Shown piece after piece: positions 27,951 through 36,238 of a stretch of DNA of 64,000 bases. Both the position numbers and the translations under genes were made by a program. Positions within the stretch are counted from its first letter, which is position 1, and each line of letters opens with the position of its first letter. The stretch is from DGNJ01 sp002388905 (GTDB lineage: Bacteria; Pseudomonadota; Gammaproteobacteria; Pseudomonadales; Porticoccaceae), in contig DAITSJ010000006.1 of assembly GCA_036843405.1 (NCBI GenBank), forward strand, positions 62,001 through 126,000. Direction: 5' to 3'. The notes below the pieces were generated by a model. It had not been told where the DNA came from. It saw only the letters and a list, made by a program, of their open reading frames with translations, and did not search any database.

Positions 27951-29004
27951 TCAGGCTATTTTAACCACGGCACGGCCGCGAAGTCTGCCCTGGCGCAAAT
28001 CATCCAGGGCCGATTCGACCTGATCGAAATCATAAACATCCACATCCACCCGTATCCTGCCCTGCTCGGCCAGCCGGACCACTTCGGCAAGATCGTTGAG
28101 AGTAAAACCCAGAGACAGATTGAACCGGGCGCTGGGCGCTGTCGCCCCCCCAGCCGAAGGGTAAGGTGCCGAAGGCGATACCCGGCACGACAACGGCTCC
28201 CCGGGGCTTTACGATATCACCCGCCAGCTTCAGGGTATCCTCCGCACCGCAGAAATCGAGGACAGCATGGGCGCCATTACAGACATCGAGAATTTCCTCC
28301 CTGGCCTTTTCGCCGGCCGCCACTGTCAAATCCGCACCCAATTCACGAACATAGTTGCGGCGTGCCAGCGAACGATCCACGGCAATCACCCGGGCAGGTG
28401 ACAGCAAACGTAAATACTGGATGGCGTAGCTGCCCAGCCCACCGGCGCCGATCACCACCGCCGTAGCCCCCGGACGCAGGTCAGCGAGCACCGTTCGCAC
28501 CGCATGGTAGGAGGTGGCGCCGGCATCCGCGAGCGGCGCGGCCACGCTGGGCGAAAGAGTACCCAGGTGCACCAGTTCGCGCTCCGGTACCGTCACGTAT
28601 TCAGCGAGGCCACCGTCGAACCCGATGCCCCGCACACGCATGGTCATCATCCGGGACTCGACACTGACGCTGTCCAGGCAATAGTTATCCCAGCCCAGGC
28701 GACATTGCTCACAATATCCGCAGGAACTGGTACTGGCCGCCAGTACCGGCTCGCCTTCGGAGAATCTGGTCACGCCCGCCCCGACACGGGAAACGTAACC
28801 GGCATTTTCGTGGCCGAGGGTGAAAGGCGGATCGAAGGGAAACACATTGCCCGGCGCATCAAGCAGATGAAGATCGCTGCCGCATATTCCGGCGGCAGCC
28901 ATTTTGACCAACACCTGGCCAGGTCCCGGCTCGGGGATATCCTGATCGACAACTTCCGGCGACCGTCCCCAGTCAAGTAACCGAAAAGCTCGCATCTTTG
29001 TCAT
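27951..29004 (-). pseudogene. Zinc-dependent alcohol dehydrogenase (MDR), frameshifted
   Basis: Two overlapping frames join into one MDR dehydrogenase of about 350 residues. Frame one (start 29004) has GICGSDLH, GHENAGYV, the structural-zinc cysteines in SSCGYCEQC, and a NAD site VVIGAGGLGSYA. It loses homology after LPFGWGG. The second frame resumes with FNLSLGFTLNDLAE and ends RGRAVVKIA at 27951, a normal MDR C-terminus. The break lies at a run of seven G on the coding strand (28145-28151); removing one G restores the frame. It is either a real inactivation or a homopolymer sequencing error. Confidence 0.85.
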
Positions 29005-29504
29005 GCAGCACTACCCCCCGCCCAATATGATTTAAACGCCGGTGGGTGCCGAACGATGCTACCCGGGTAACAACGCAGACTCCGTAAAATAGACTGACGG
29101 CATTCGGGCTGGTACTTATCTTATGCCAAAAAGCTGGATGGATATACGAGGCCAAATCGAACAGATCAGAAAATCTGTTCGTTATCCGCGTCGTGAATAC
29201 CAAGATATTAAAAGTTGGCGTCGAGTCGGCGGGAATCTCGGTTATTTGCGTTGATGATAAATTCTTAACACAACAGAGCCCGTGCGAGTAGGTTTGCCCG
29301 GCCGCTGGATGCCGTCAAAAACAGTGATCCATGGCGAGGGCCGTACGTGTATGTCTCAGCTTGTACTAATGGCTTCCTGAATTCTTCATAAAAATTCCAC
29401 GAAGGGACACCGTCAGACGGATGGCAAAAAACCGCAGGGACAAAAAAAGAGAGCCAACAGCCCGGACCGACGCGTCCCTGCGTCAGTAATGACAGCCTCG
29501 TGCG
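29005..29504. other. 500-bp non-coding stretch between ADH and TonB receptor 1
   Basis: No ORF with database-like features. It holds the upstream region of the ADH (minus strand) and the downstream region of TonB receptor 1 (minus strand). The only clear structure is the dyad at 29158-29181. A run of seven A at 29444-29450 is not preceded by a convincing stem for a terminator of the receptor gene. Confidence 0.6.
29158..29181. promoter_or_regulatory. Perfect 9-bp dyad upstream of the ADH
   Basis: CGAACAGAT and ATCTGTTCG arms with a 6-nt spacer (CAGAAA), about 155 nt upstream of the ADH start. The size fits a dimeric repressor site, but a hairpin role is possible. Confidence 0.4.
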
Positions 29505-31907
29505 TCATTGCCCGAAACTGTATCTGACCTCCATGCCATACATTCGCGGTTCGTTGTAGGAACGGGTAAAGACGCCAAGACTGGCAGCGCCGGTGGCGCT
29601 GGAGATAGGATCGTCGATATCCAGCGCGTTGCGCACAAAGAAGCTGACATCAACCCCGGAACGGTTGACGCCGTTCCAGTCCAGACGAAGGTTGGTCAAC
29701 TCATAGCCCGGCAGATTGTCATTACCGATCCAGTAGTCCTGCTGGTAATAGTGGTCGGCATTGAAAACAAGCTCTCCGTCCAGCGGCTGGTAGGGCAGCA
29801 CCCAGGTAACGGCAAGGGAAGCGGACCACAGGGGGGACGCCGGCACCAAAGATGGCGGTTGTAAACCGGGAATGTTCGGCACCGTGGCCTCGTCAACCTC
29901 CTGGTCGGTATAAGCAGCCAATGCCGCAATCGAAAACCCGTCGAAAGGCTCGACGATCAGGGTGGACTCGGCACCGCTGATGGTACGCTTGCCGGTGTTG
30001 ATACCCAGGGCGCTGGCCTGGGGTGCGCCGGGATCATCGGCCGGTACTACCTGCGAGGTATTGAAAGAGGTAATGACATTGTTGTATTTGCTTTCGTAGA
30101 CGGCAAGGTTGAACCGGACAGGACGACCGGCAACCGTGAAATCCGTCTTTATGCCCACCTCGATATCCTTGAGCTCTTCCGGTTCATAGGTCTGGAACGG
30201 AGCCAATACGGAGCTGGCCGGCGTGTTGAAGGCCGGGGTGTTTATCCCCCCTTCCCGATAACCTTTCCGGCGCACAATATAGGCAAAAACGTTGTCGTTG
30301 ATTTGCCAGTCCAGGCCGATGTTCCAGGTACTCGCGTACTCGGTGGTGTCGATGATACTTCCGCGGGGTGAATTCCGGCAGTCGGATTCCTCGAAGGGCG
30401 GATCCGGTGTCAGGGTGATGTTGGAAGGTTGCACCGACGATATGGCACAGGTTTCCTGCTCGGTTTCGTTGTAACGATAGCCGACGTTGATTTTAAGGCC
30501 GTCAGTGATTGCCGACAGGTCATACCCCACCTGCCCATAGGCCGCCCGGTTTATTTTCTCGACAAATGCCGAAACCCAGGGTGCAACAGGTGACGCAACG
30601 GGGAAAATAAAGCCATTTTTGCCATCGGGCTCTTCCTTGATGTAAAACAGCCCGCCAATATAATCGAGCTTATCGTCGAATGCTTTGCCGAATATCTGAA
30701 ACTCATTGCTCCACTGATCGTCATGCTGATGGCCGGAAGCATCGATTATCGGCGGGGTATAGGCGAGGCCATCGGAGTTCAAGTCCGCATCCACGTGGGT
30801 ATTGCGGTACGAAAGGATGTTTCTCAGGGTAACGGGGCCCAGTTCCCATTCGGTGCGGTTGGTTACGCCCCAGAGTCTCCTGAACAGGCGCTGGTCGATA
30901 TTGGTAAAGGTTTTATAGGGACCGACGGCCTTCTGGCGCACCAGTGCATCATCGATATCCCGTTCCGGGGTGAACCCCTGACAGGGTGTCGGATTGGTAA
31001 TCGGATCGAAGGTATGGCAATCCCAGAAAGGGGCGAAAGGGCTTATATTAAAGCCGGGTGCAATGGGTACCTGAAGGCGGATAAGGCCCGAATCCAGTAC
31101 CTCAGCCAGGACCGCGCCGGTACCCCCCTCGGTGGCTTTAAAATAATCGACGATGGTCGTGTTGGCAAAGGTATCGGTGGGTGTTACCAGCAACGATGCC
31201 CGATAGCTGTCCTGGTGGATATCGTCATGATCGCGGCCGACGCCAATGGCTTCGGTGTAACCGTCCCGCCGGATAATTTTCCCGGACAGTCGCAACGCTA
31301 TCTTGTCCTCGACAATCGGCAGATTAAGCGCGCCCTCGTAAGTCTGGTAGTCATAATTGCCGAACCCGCCCTTGAGGTAGCCGCCAAACTCATGGGTGGG
31401 TGCCTTGGGGGTAATGACCACCGCGCCACCGATCGCATTGCGGCCGAACAGGGTGCCCTGGGGCCCTTTTAATACCTGTATGCTTTCCAGGTCATAGGCG
31501 GGAATGTTCGAGCCGAGGAAGTTCAGCGGCACATCGGCAAAATAGGTGATAACGGCATTGGGCGCATTGCCCAGGGGAATCCGGTTCAGGCCCCGCATTA
31601 CCACGTTCATGGTGCCGCCACCGCCCTGGTGAACAAAGCGTAGACCCGGGGATATCGATGTCAGGTCGCGCAGTTCGCGAAAGTTCCGTTTCTCGAGTTC
31701 CTCGGGGCTGTATGCGTTGACGGAAACAGCCACTGTCTGGGAGCTTTCCTCCCGCCGAGTGGCGGTAATGACGATTTCCTCAATGCCCCGTTGCCGGCTC
31801 TCGCTGCCATCGGGAGGTGTGGTTGGATCGGTCTGGGCAATGCCCTGGCCCACCGCGGTTAATCCCAAAGCGAGCAAACCCGCCTTGATTCCGTTTATCA
31901 GGTTCAT
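29505..31907 (-). CDS. TonB-dependent outer-membrane receptor 1
   Basis: 800 residues from ATG 31907 with AGGGGGT upstream. A signal peptide (to about residue 25, AVGQGIAQ) is followed by a TonB-box-like EEIVITATRREESSQ near residue 43 and a plug domain with LKGPQGTLFGRNAIGGAV near residue 150. The 22-strand barrel ends EVRYSFGQ, giving a near-terminal aromatic. It has no STN domain. It imports a large or scarce substrate across the outer membrane with energy from TonB. It is the first of three paralogues in this window (see 48612 and 57146). Confidence 0.93.
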   Translation of the reverse strand: MNLINGIKAGLLALGLTAVGQGIAQTDPTTPPDGSESRQRGIEEIVITATRREESSQTVAVSVNAYSPEELEKRNFRELRDLTSISPGLRFVHQGGGGTMNVVMRGLNRIPLGNAPNAVITYFADVPLNFLGSNIPAYDLESIQVLKGPQGTLFGRNAIGGAVVITPKAPTHEFGGYLKGGFGNYDYQTYEGALNLPIVEDKIALRLSGKIIRRDGYTEAIGVGRDHDDIHQDSYRASLLVTPTDTFANTTIVDYFKATEGGTGAVLAEVLDSGLIRLQVPIAPGFNISPFAPFWDCHTFDPITNPTPCQGFTPERDIDDALVRQKAVGPYKTFTNIDQRLFRRLWGVTNRTEWELGPVTLRNILSYRNTHVDADLNSDGLAYTPPIIDASGHQHDDQWSNEFQIFGKAFDDKLDYIGGLFYIKEEPDGKNGFIFPVASPVAPWVSAFVEKINRAAYGQVGYDLSAITDGLKINVGYRYNETEQETCAISSVQPSNITLTPDPPFEESDCRNSPRGSIIDTTEYASTWNIGLDWQINDNVFAYIVRRKGYREGGINTPAFNTPASSVLAPFQTYEPEELKDIEVGIKTDFTVAGRPVRFNLAVYESKYNNVITSFNTSQVVPADDPGAPQASALGINTGKRTISGAESTLIVEPFDGFSIAALAAYTDQEVDEATVPNIPGLQPPSLVPASPLWSASLAVTWVLPYQPLDGELVFNADHYYQQDYWIGNDNLPGYELTNLRLDWNGVNRSGVDVSFFVRNALDIDDPISSATGAASLGVFTRSYNEPRMYGMEVRYSFGQ

Positions 31908-32043
31908 AGTTACCCCCTGTTTATATCGTTATTGGCTTCAGGCTTTTTTATTGGCACCTGTTTCAGTACCCGTGCTGAGGGCCGTCACGAACACCGGCCC
32001 ATGACAACTCTTTATATCACAGGCACTGGAGAAAGGGAACATT

Positions 32044-32068
32044 TTGGCAGTTTATGTAACCGTGCCAA
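32044..32068. promoter_or_regulatory. Inverted repeat TTGGCA-N13-TGCCAA upstream of TonB receptor 1
   Basis: Two perfect 6-bp arms separated by 13 nt, 137 nt upstream of the receptor ATG. The 13-nt spacing equals that of the operators at 51061, 51114 and 54405, but the arm sequence differs. A candidate regulator site; no TetR gene is adjacent. Confidence 0.4.
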
Positions 32069-32114
32069 TACATTCCTCTGCGGCTATTCCATCTACCCCA
32101 TGAATTGAAAGCAA

Positions 32115-32384
32115 TCACCACTTGTAGTTGTCTGTATCATCCGACGTTGCTTTTTTGTCCTCGGATTTCCCGCGCCGGAAAAGACCCTTAAAGTAGAGAA
32201 CCGGGATCTTCAGGATAACTTTCCAGGGCATCAGCGACACGGCCTCCGCCAAATCCTCCGGTTTGATGTAAACGGCGGTATTCATGGACCCCATCATCTT
32301 GCCCTTCATCACCAGGTTGTCGCCGTCGAGCAGGAAGGACTTCACGTCCATCATCTCGACGCCCTCTTTACTGAACATCTTCAT
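32115..32384 (-). CDS. Small conserved-looking protein after the dioxygenase operon
   Basis: 89 residues from ATG 32384 with GGGAG upstream. I do not recognise the family. It has an N-terminal beta-like half (VKSFLLDGDNLVMKGKMMGS) and a single amphipathic or membrane-near segment (LMPWKVILKIPVLYFKGLF). A charged C-terminus is rich in Lys, Asp and Ser. It is the last gene of the Rieske/FAD-oxidoreductase run, 78 nt after it. It could be an accessory to the oxygenase or a peripheral membrane protein. Confidence 0.65.
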   Translation of the reverse strand: MKMFSKEGVEMMDVKSFLLDGDNLVMKGKMMGSMNTAVYIKPEDLAEAVSLMPWKVILKIPVLYFKGLFRRGKSEDKKATSDDTDNYKW

Positions 32385-32462
32385 GTAAAAACTCCCACCA
32401 GGCAGGTTTTAACGTAAACAAGAAGGCGAATGCGCCCCATCACGGGACGCATTCCGGGGTGC

Positions 32463-34046
32463 TTAGCCGGTAACCGAATCAAAATCCAGGCCCAGATCCT
32501 CGAAAACCACCTGGGCGGCATTGCGCCCGGAACCACCGGTAACTCCGGAGCCGGGATGGGTGCTGGCGCCACACATATAGAGTTTCGGCACCGGCGTCTT
32601 GTACTGCCCCCAGCCGGGCACCGGCCGGTTGCCCCCCAGCTGCCAGCTATACAGCCCGATATGGCCGATATCGGCGTGCTTCATGGCAATATCATGGCGC
32701 TCCAGGTCGAGGGGCGTGAGGAAGTTGTAGCCAAGGATGTTGTCGTCGGTCATATTGGTGGTCATTCCCCGCAAGTCGTCGACAAAGCCTTCGTAAACCT
32801 CCCGGCCTATCTCGTCCCATTTCTGAGGCCCGCCGTCCTTCAGGTCATAGGGTGCGAAACCGTAAAGGTGCAGGGCTCCCTTGCCCTCGGGAATGCGGGT
32901 GGGGTCGACCTTGTGTTGGCCCACGTAACAGGCAAAGTCCCGACGCGGATAGCCGTATTCCAGATCCCGGAACGCCCTGGCGAATTCCTCTTCGTCGGAG
33001 TGGGACTTCTCGACCCAGAAAAAGTCGCTCACATCCTCGCTGGTATCGAACTTGGGATCCTCGTTGAGGGCCATATGGATCTGGAACGGCTGGATACTGG
33101 CGTATTTGAGCCGCTTGACGCTGCGCTCGAACCCGTCCGGGAGCTTGGCACCGGGGACCATGTCCGGGAAGAGTTGCTGGACATGCAGACTGGAAACAAC
33201 CCCCTTGGTAGCCTCGATTTCCTCGCCCCCTTCAAGCACAACGCCCCGGGCCTCGCCGTTCTTGATCAGAATCTTCTCTACGGTGCTGCTGGTCCGGATA
33301 ACGCCGCCATTGTCGTCGAGGCATTTGAGGAGCGCTTCGGTCAACGCCCAGGAGCCGCCCACGGGGACCCCGGTACCGTACCGGTACATGAACGGCAGAA
33401 TGATATAGAAGCCGAAACCGGTGCCGTTGTCGAAGGGATTGGTCATTGCCTCGGAGGCGTAGCGAGCCAGGGCGATCTTGACCTTGGGATGCTCGAACCA
33501 CTCGCTGATCAGGTCCCAGGAACTTATCGCCTGGGTTCGCATCATCTCCCTGCCTTCCGCACTCTGGTCCATCATTGCGGCCTGGGCACCTGCATCCGGC
33601 GGCACGCTGTACATACCCATGACCAGCATATCGAGGGTCTTGAAAACCTGCTCATTAAAGGCCCGATAGGCATCGGCATCGTGCTGGGAGAACTGTGCAA
33701 TAGCGTCGCAGGTGCGATCAATATCCGAGAAGAACTTGAGAATGCTGCCGTCTTCGTAAATGGCGGCCGTCATTTTCTCCGGATTGACGTACTGAAGGCC
33801 GTACTTTGATTTCAACTCCAGTTCATCGTTAAGCATGAGCGGATTGCCCTGGATCAGGGTATGGGCCACGGAATGGGTGTCGTGCCTGAAACCCGGCAGT
33901 GTGTATTCCTGGGTCATGACACCGCCACCGGCCTTTTCGTTGCGCTCAAGTACGCAGACCTTGACGCCGGCCTTGGCCAGGTAGCAGGCGAGAATCAGGG
34001 CATTGTGACCGCCCCCCGCGATGACCACTTCGTATTGTTCACTCAT
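32463..34046 (-). CDS. Phytoene-desaturase-family NAD(P)/FAD-dependent oxidoreductase
   Basis: 527 residues from ATG 34046 with AGGAGG six nt upstream. The N-terminal dinucleotide fold VVIAGGGHNALILACYLAKA starts at residue 7, with VLERNEKAGGG following. The C-terminal FAD motif is CGASTHPGSGVTGGSGRNAA. It belongs to the CrtI/phytoene-desaturase and pyridine-nucleotide-disulfide-like amine-oxidase superfamily. Members oxidise or isomerise hydrophobic substrates. It follows the second Rieske alpha gene and probably acts on the same substrate. No carotenoid genes accompany it, so a carotenoid role is unlikely. Confidence 0.9.
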   Translation of the reverse strand: MSEQYEVVIAGGGHNALILACYLAKAGVKVCVLERNEKAGGGVMTQEYTLPGFRHDTHSVAHTLIQGNPLMLNDELELKSKYGLQYVNPEKMTAAIYEDGSILKFFSDIDRTCDAIAQFSQHDADAYRAFNEQVFKTLDMLVMGMYSVPPDAGAQAAMMDQSAEGREMMRTQAISSWDLISEWFEHPKVKIALARYASEAMTNPFDNGTGFGFYIILPFMYRYGTGVPVGGSWALTEALLKCLDDNGGVIRTSSTVEKILIKNGEARGVVLEGGEEIEATKGVVSSLHVQQLFPDMVPGAKLPDGFERSVKRLKYASIQPFQIHMALNEDPKFDTSEDVSDFFWVEKSHSDEEEFARAFRDLEYGYPRRDFACYVGQHKVDPTRIPEGKGALHLYGFAPYDLKDGGPQKWDEIGREVYEGFVDDLRGMTTNMTDDNILGYNFLTPLDLERHDIAMKHADIGHIGLYSWQLGGNRPVPGWGQYKTPVPKLYMCGASTHPGSGVTGGSGRNAAQVVFEDLGLDFDSVTG

Positions 34047-34149
34047 GGCAAACCTCCTTTGCATCGTTGTTTTAGATCGAAAAAAAAGCGCGGGACCGAC
34101 ACCCAATGACGGGCCCGTTCAAGGCGGATAATTACCGCCGGGTATCAGG

Positions 34150-35529
34150 CTAGGGAAGCATGGCGTCCCGATAGGCCAGCCACCAGTACCACTGGGTGTC
34201 GTCCTTGGCAAAGCCCTCAAAGACGTGCCCACCACCGGGCCAGCCCTCGGGTTTGTTCTCACCGTCGGTGGCCTGGTATTTGAGGGTCAGGTCACGGCGG
34301 CCGATGGCGCCCCGGGCACTGCGGGTGATATGCGGCCAGGTATCGGTGTCGTCCTGCTCGATCAGGCCCGAGGACCCGATCTGCTGCACCGCGTTGCGCA
34401 GCATCTTTTCTTTGATGGGTTCCGGACAATCCTTTTCGGCGAACATCCAGGTCCAGAACTCGCATTTATCCACTCCCCTGGGCACGATGATATGAATACC
34501 CATGGCGCCAAGCATGGTGCCGTCGGACTGCGGCGCATAAACGAACAGGAAATTCACATTGGGGAAAATACCGCCCACCTGGGGCGCCTTTTCCACCAGC
34601 AACCGGATCTGGTCGTCGGACAGGTGCTTGCTCAACTGGGGGACCAATTCCGGGGTGATTCCCGGGGGTGGCAACTCCTGGAGCCGCTCCTCCAGACTCA
34701 TTTTACCGGCGCCTTTGGCACGGGCGAAGGTCATGTCGACGGGAATACAGCGGACCACATGGCCGTTGGCGCTGACATTGACGCCGTACATGGCGGGCGG
34801 CGTGCCGTCCTCGGCATTAACGAAGAGCCCGGCGTCAATGAGCCATCGGTGCAGGGATATCGTATGAAAGCCGTCGCCGCCGGCGGCCTGCTCGGCCGCA
34901 CTTTTCCAGTTGCAGTTGATAAGGACTTTCTGGGGCGGCCCCAGGACTTCCGTTCCCCTGTCGGTACGGTTCCAGAGCATGTCCAGATAGAACCTGAAGT
35001 CGCCCAGGTAATCCTCGAGGGAGGGTCCGTCGTGCTCCCAGGTGGCGAAGATCAGGCCGCCGTAGAGTGCCACGCGGGCTTTCTTAAGGCCCAGCTCGGA
35101 TTTATCGCGGATAGTCCCGTGCATCTTCTCCTTTTCGGCGGGGGCACCGACAAAATCGCCGTTGGGGCGGAAGGCCCAGCCGTGATAGATGCATTTGTGC
35201 ACCGGGGAGTTGCCCTCCTCGCCCAGGGCCACGCGCATGCCCCGGTGGGGGCAAACATTGAGGGACGCATGGATCTCACCCTTTCGGTCCCTCGCGATAA
35301 TGAGTTCGTCCTCGCCGATGGGGCGCACCATGTAGTCGTTGGGCTCGGGAATCTCGGACTCGTGGCCCATGAGGTTCCAGCACCTGCCGAAAAGCTGTTG
35401 CAGCTCCCATTCGTAGAGTTCTGCGTCATTCATCACCGCCAGGGACACCTCGCGGGTGTCGCGCTTGATCAGGTCGTCAAGCGATCTGCCGTCGCTCAAA
35501 TGCCGGATTCCGTTGGCTGCTATGTTCAT
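34150..35529 (-). CDS. Rieske non-heme iron dioxygenase, alpha subunit (copy 1)
   Basis: 459 residues from ATG 35529 (GAGGT upstream; a GTG at 35532 is in frame). The Rieske [2Fe-2S] site is Cys93-Pro-His95-Arg-Gly with Cys113-x-x-His116. The mononuclear iron site is Asp219-x-x-His222-x4-His227, the spacing seen in naphthalene dioxygenase. It hydroxylates an aromatic or cyclic substrate with O2. It is very similar, over the whole length, to the alpha subunit at 36239-37618, with the region around the Rieske site almost identical. The beta-subunit gene lies between the two. No ferredoxin or reductase gene is near. Confidence 0.94.
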   Translation of the reverse strand: MNIAANGIRHLSDGRSLDDLIKRDTREVSLAVMNDAELYEWELQQLFGRCWNLMGHESEIPEPNDYMVRPIGEDELIIARDRKGEIHASLNVCPHRGMRVALGEEGNSPVHKCIYHGWAFRPNGDFVGAPAEKEKMHGTIRDKSELGLKKARVALYGGLIFATWEHDGPSLEDYLGDFRFYLDMLWNRTDRGTEVLGPPQKVLINCNWKSAAEQAAGGDGFHTISLHRWLIDAGLFVNAEDGTPPAMYGVNVSANGHVVRCIPVDMTFARAKGAGKMSLEERLQELPPPGITPELVPQLSKHLSDDQIRLLVEKAPQVGGIFPNVNFLFVYAPQSDGTMLGAMGIHIIVPRGVDKCEFWTWMFAEKDCPEPIKEKMLRNAVQQIGSSGLIEQDDTDTWPHITRSARGAIGRRDLTLKYQATDGENKPEGWPGGGHVFEGFAKDDTQWYWWLAYRDAMLP

Positions 35530-35617
35530 CACTTACCTCACACGGTTGTGTCGGAGCCATATTTCAGTATAGATAATCTCTTTCCGGGCAAATCCTCAGG
35601 CTATTGACGGGGGCCCT

Positions 35618-36186
35618 TTAGAAGAAGATCGCCAGGTTGGGCATGCTCAGCACCGACATGTCCAGGTCGATGATCCGGCGCGCCAACTTGAGCTCACCGT
35701 TCTCTAGCCGCCACCGGTCCATGCGTTTGCCGGACATCAGCTGGTACTCGTGCTGCTCGAAACGGTTGCGGGTTACCAGGAAGTAGCTGGTCACGTCGTA
35801 CTCGCTCTCGCGCTCGGTTTTATGAACGATAACGTTGGTAATCAGCCGCCGTGTCCGGGACGCGGGCTCCTCGGACCAGGCCACGTTGGTATCCTCGATA
35901 CGGAAGATGCGCAGCATCATCGATTCGTGATTCTCGAACAGGTGCATCATGGGCCGTCCTTTCTTCTTCTTGTCCGAGCGGGTTGGGTCACCTTCACCGG
36001 CGCCTGATAGACGATATCCTCGGTAAAGCACTTCGCCCACTCGTTCAGTTGCAGGTTGTCGAGCAGGGCCGCTTCGTCGTAGAGGAATTCGACAATCCGG
36101 TTATACATGTCGGAACCCACCGGCACCCGGTCGGTAACCGCGGGCTCCCCGGAATTGTCCACGGCGGGGTTGAATACTTCGCTCAT
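35618..36186 (-). pseudogene. Rieske dioxygenase beta subunit, split by a frameshift
   Basis: A start at 36186 opens VGSDMYNRIVEFLYDEAALLDNLQLNEWAKCF and stays in frame to VKVTQPAR near 35985, then reads off and stops at 35947. Another frame continues through MMHLFENHESMMLRIFRIED and ends SMPNLAIFF at 35618. Together they give one beta subunit of about 189 residues of the NTF2/SnoaL fold, which packs as alpha3-beta3 in ring-hydroxylating dioxygenases. The shift lies within about 35955-35990, where an AAG-AAG-AAG-AAA repeat is present; a one-base indel explains it. The gene sits between the two alpha genes. Confidence 0.85.
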
Positions 36187-36238
36187 TGCATACTCTCCGT
36201 TTGACCTTTAATTGGCGTGCCTGTTGTCCGGTGACCGA

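Noticed and set aside
28973..29203. 76-codon reading frame in the gap upstream of the ADH
   Set aside because: No family-like sequence or ribosome site, and it overlaps the ADH start.
29469..29484. Small hairpin GACGC/GCGTC as terminator of TonB receptor 1
   Set aside because: Only 5-bp arms, and the T run on the minus strand starts about 20 nt too far away.
35955..35990. Programmed frameshift in the dioxygenase beta gene
   Set aside because: No classic slippery heptamer plus downstream structure is evident; the indel reading is simpler.
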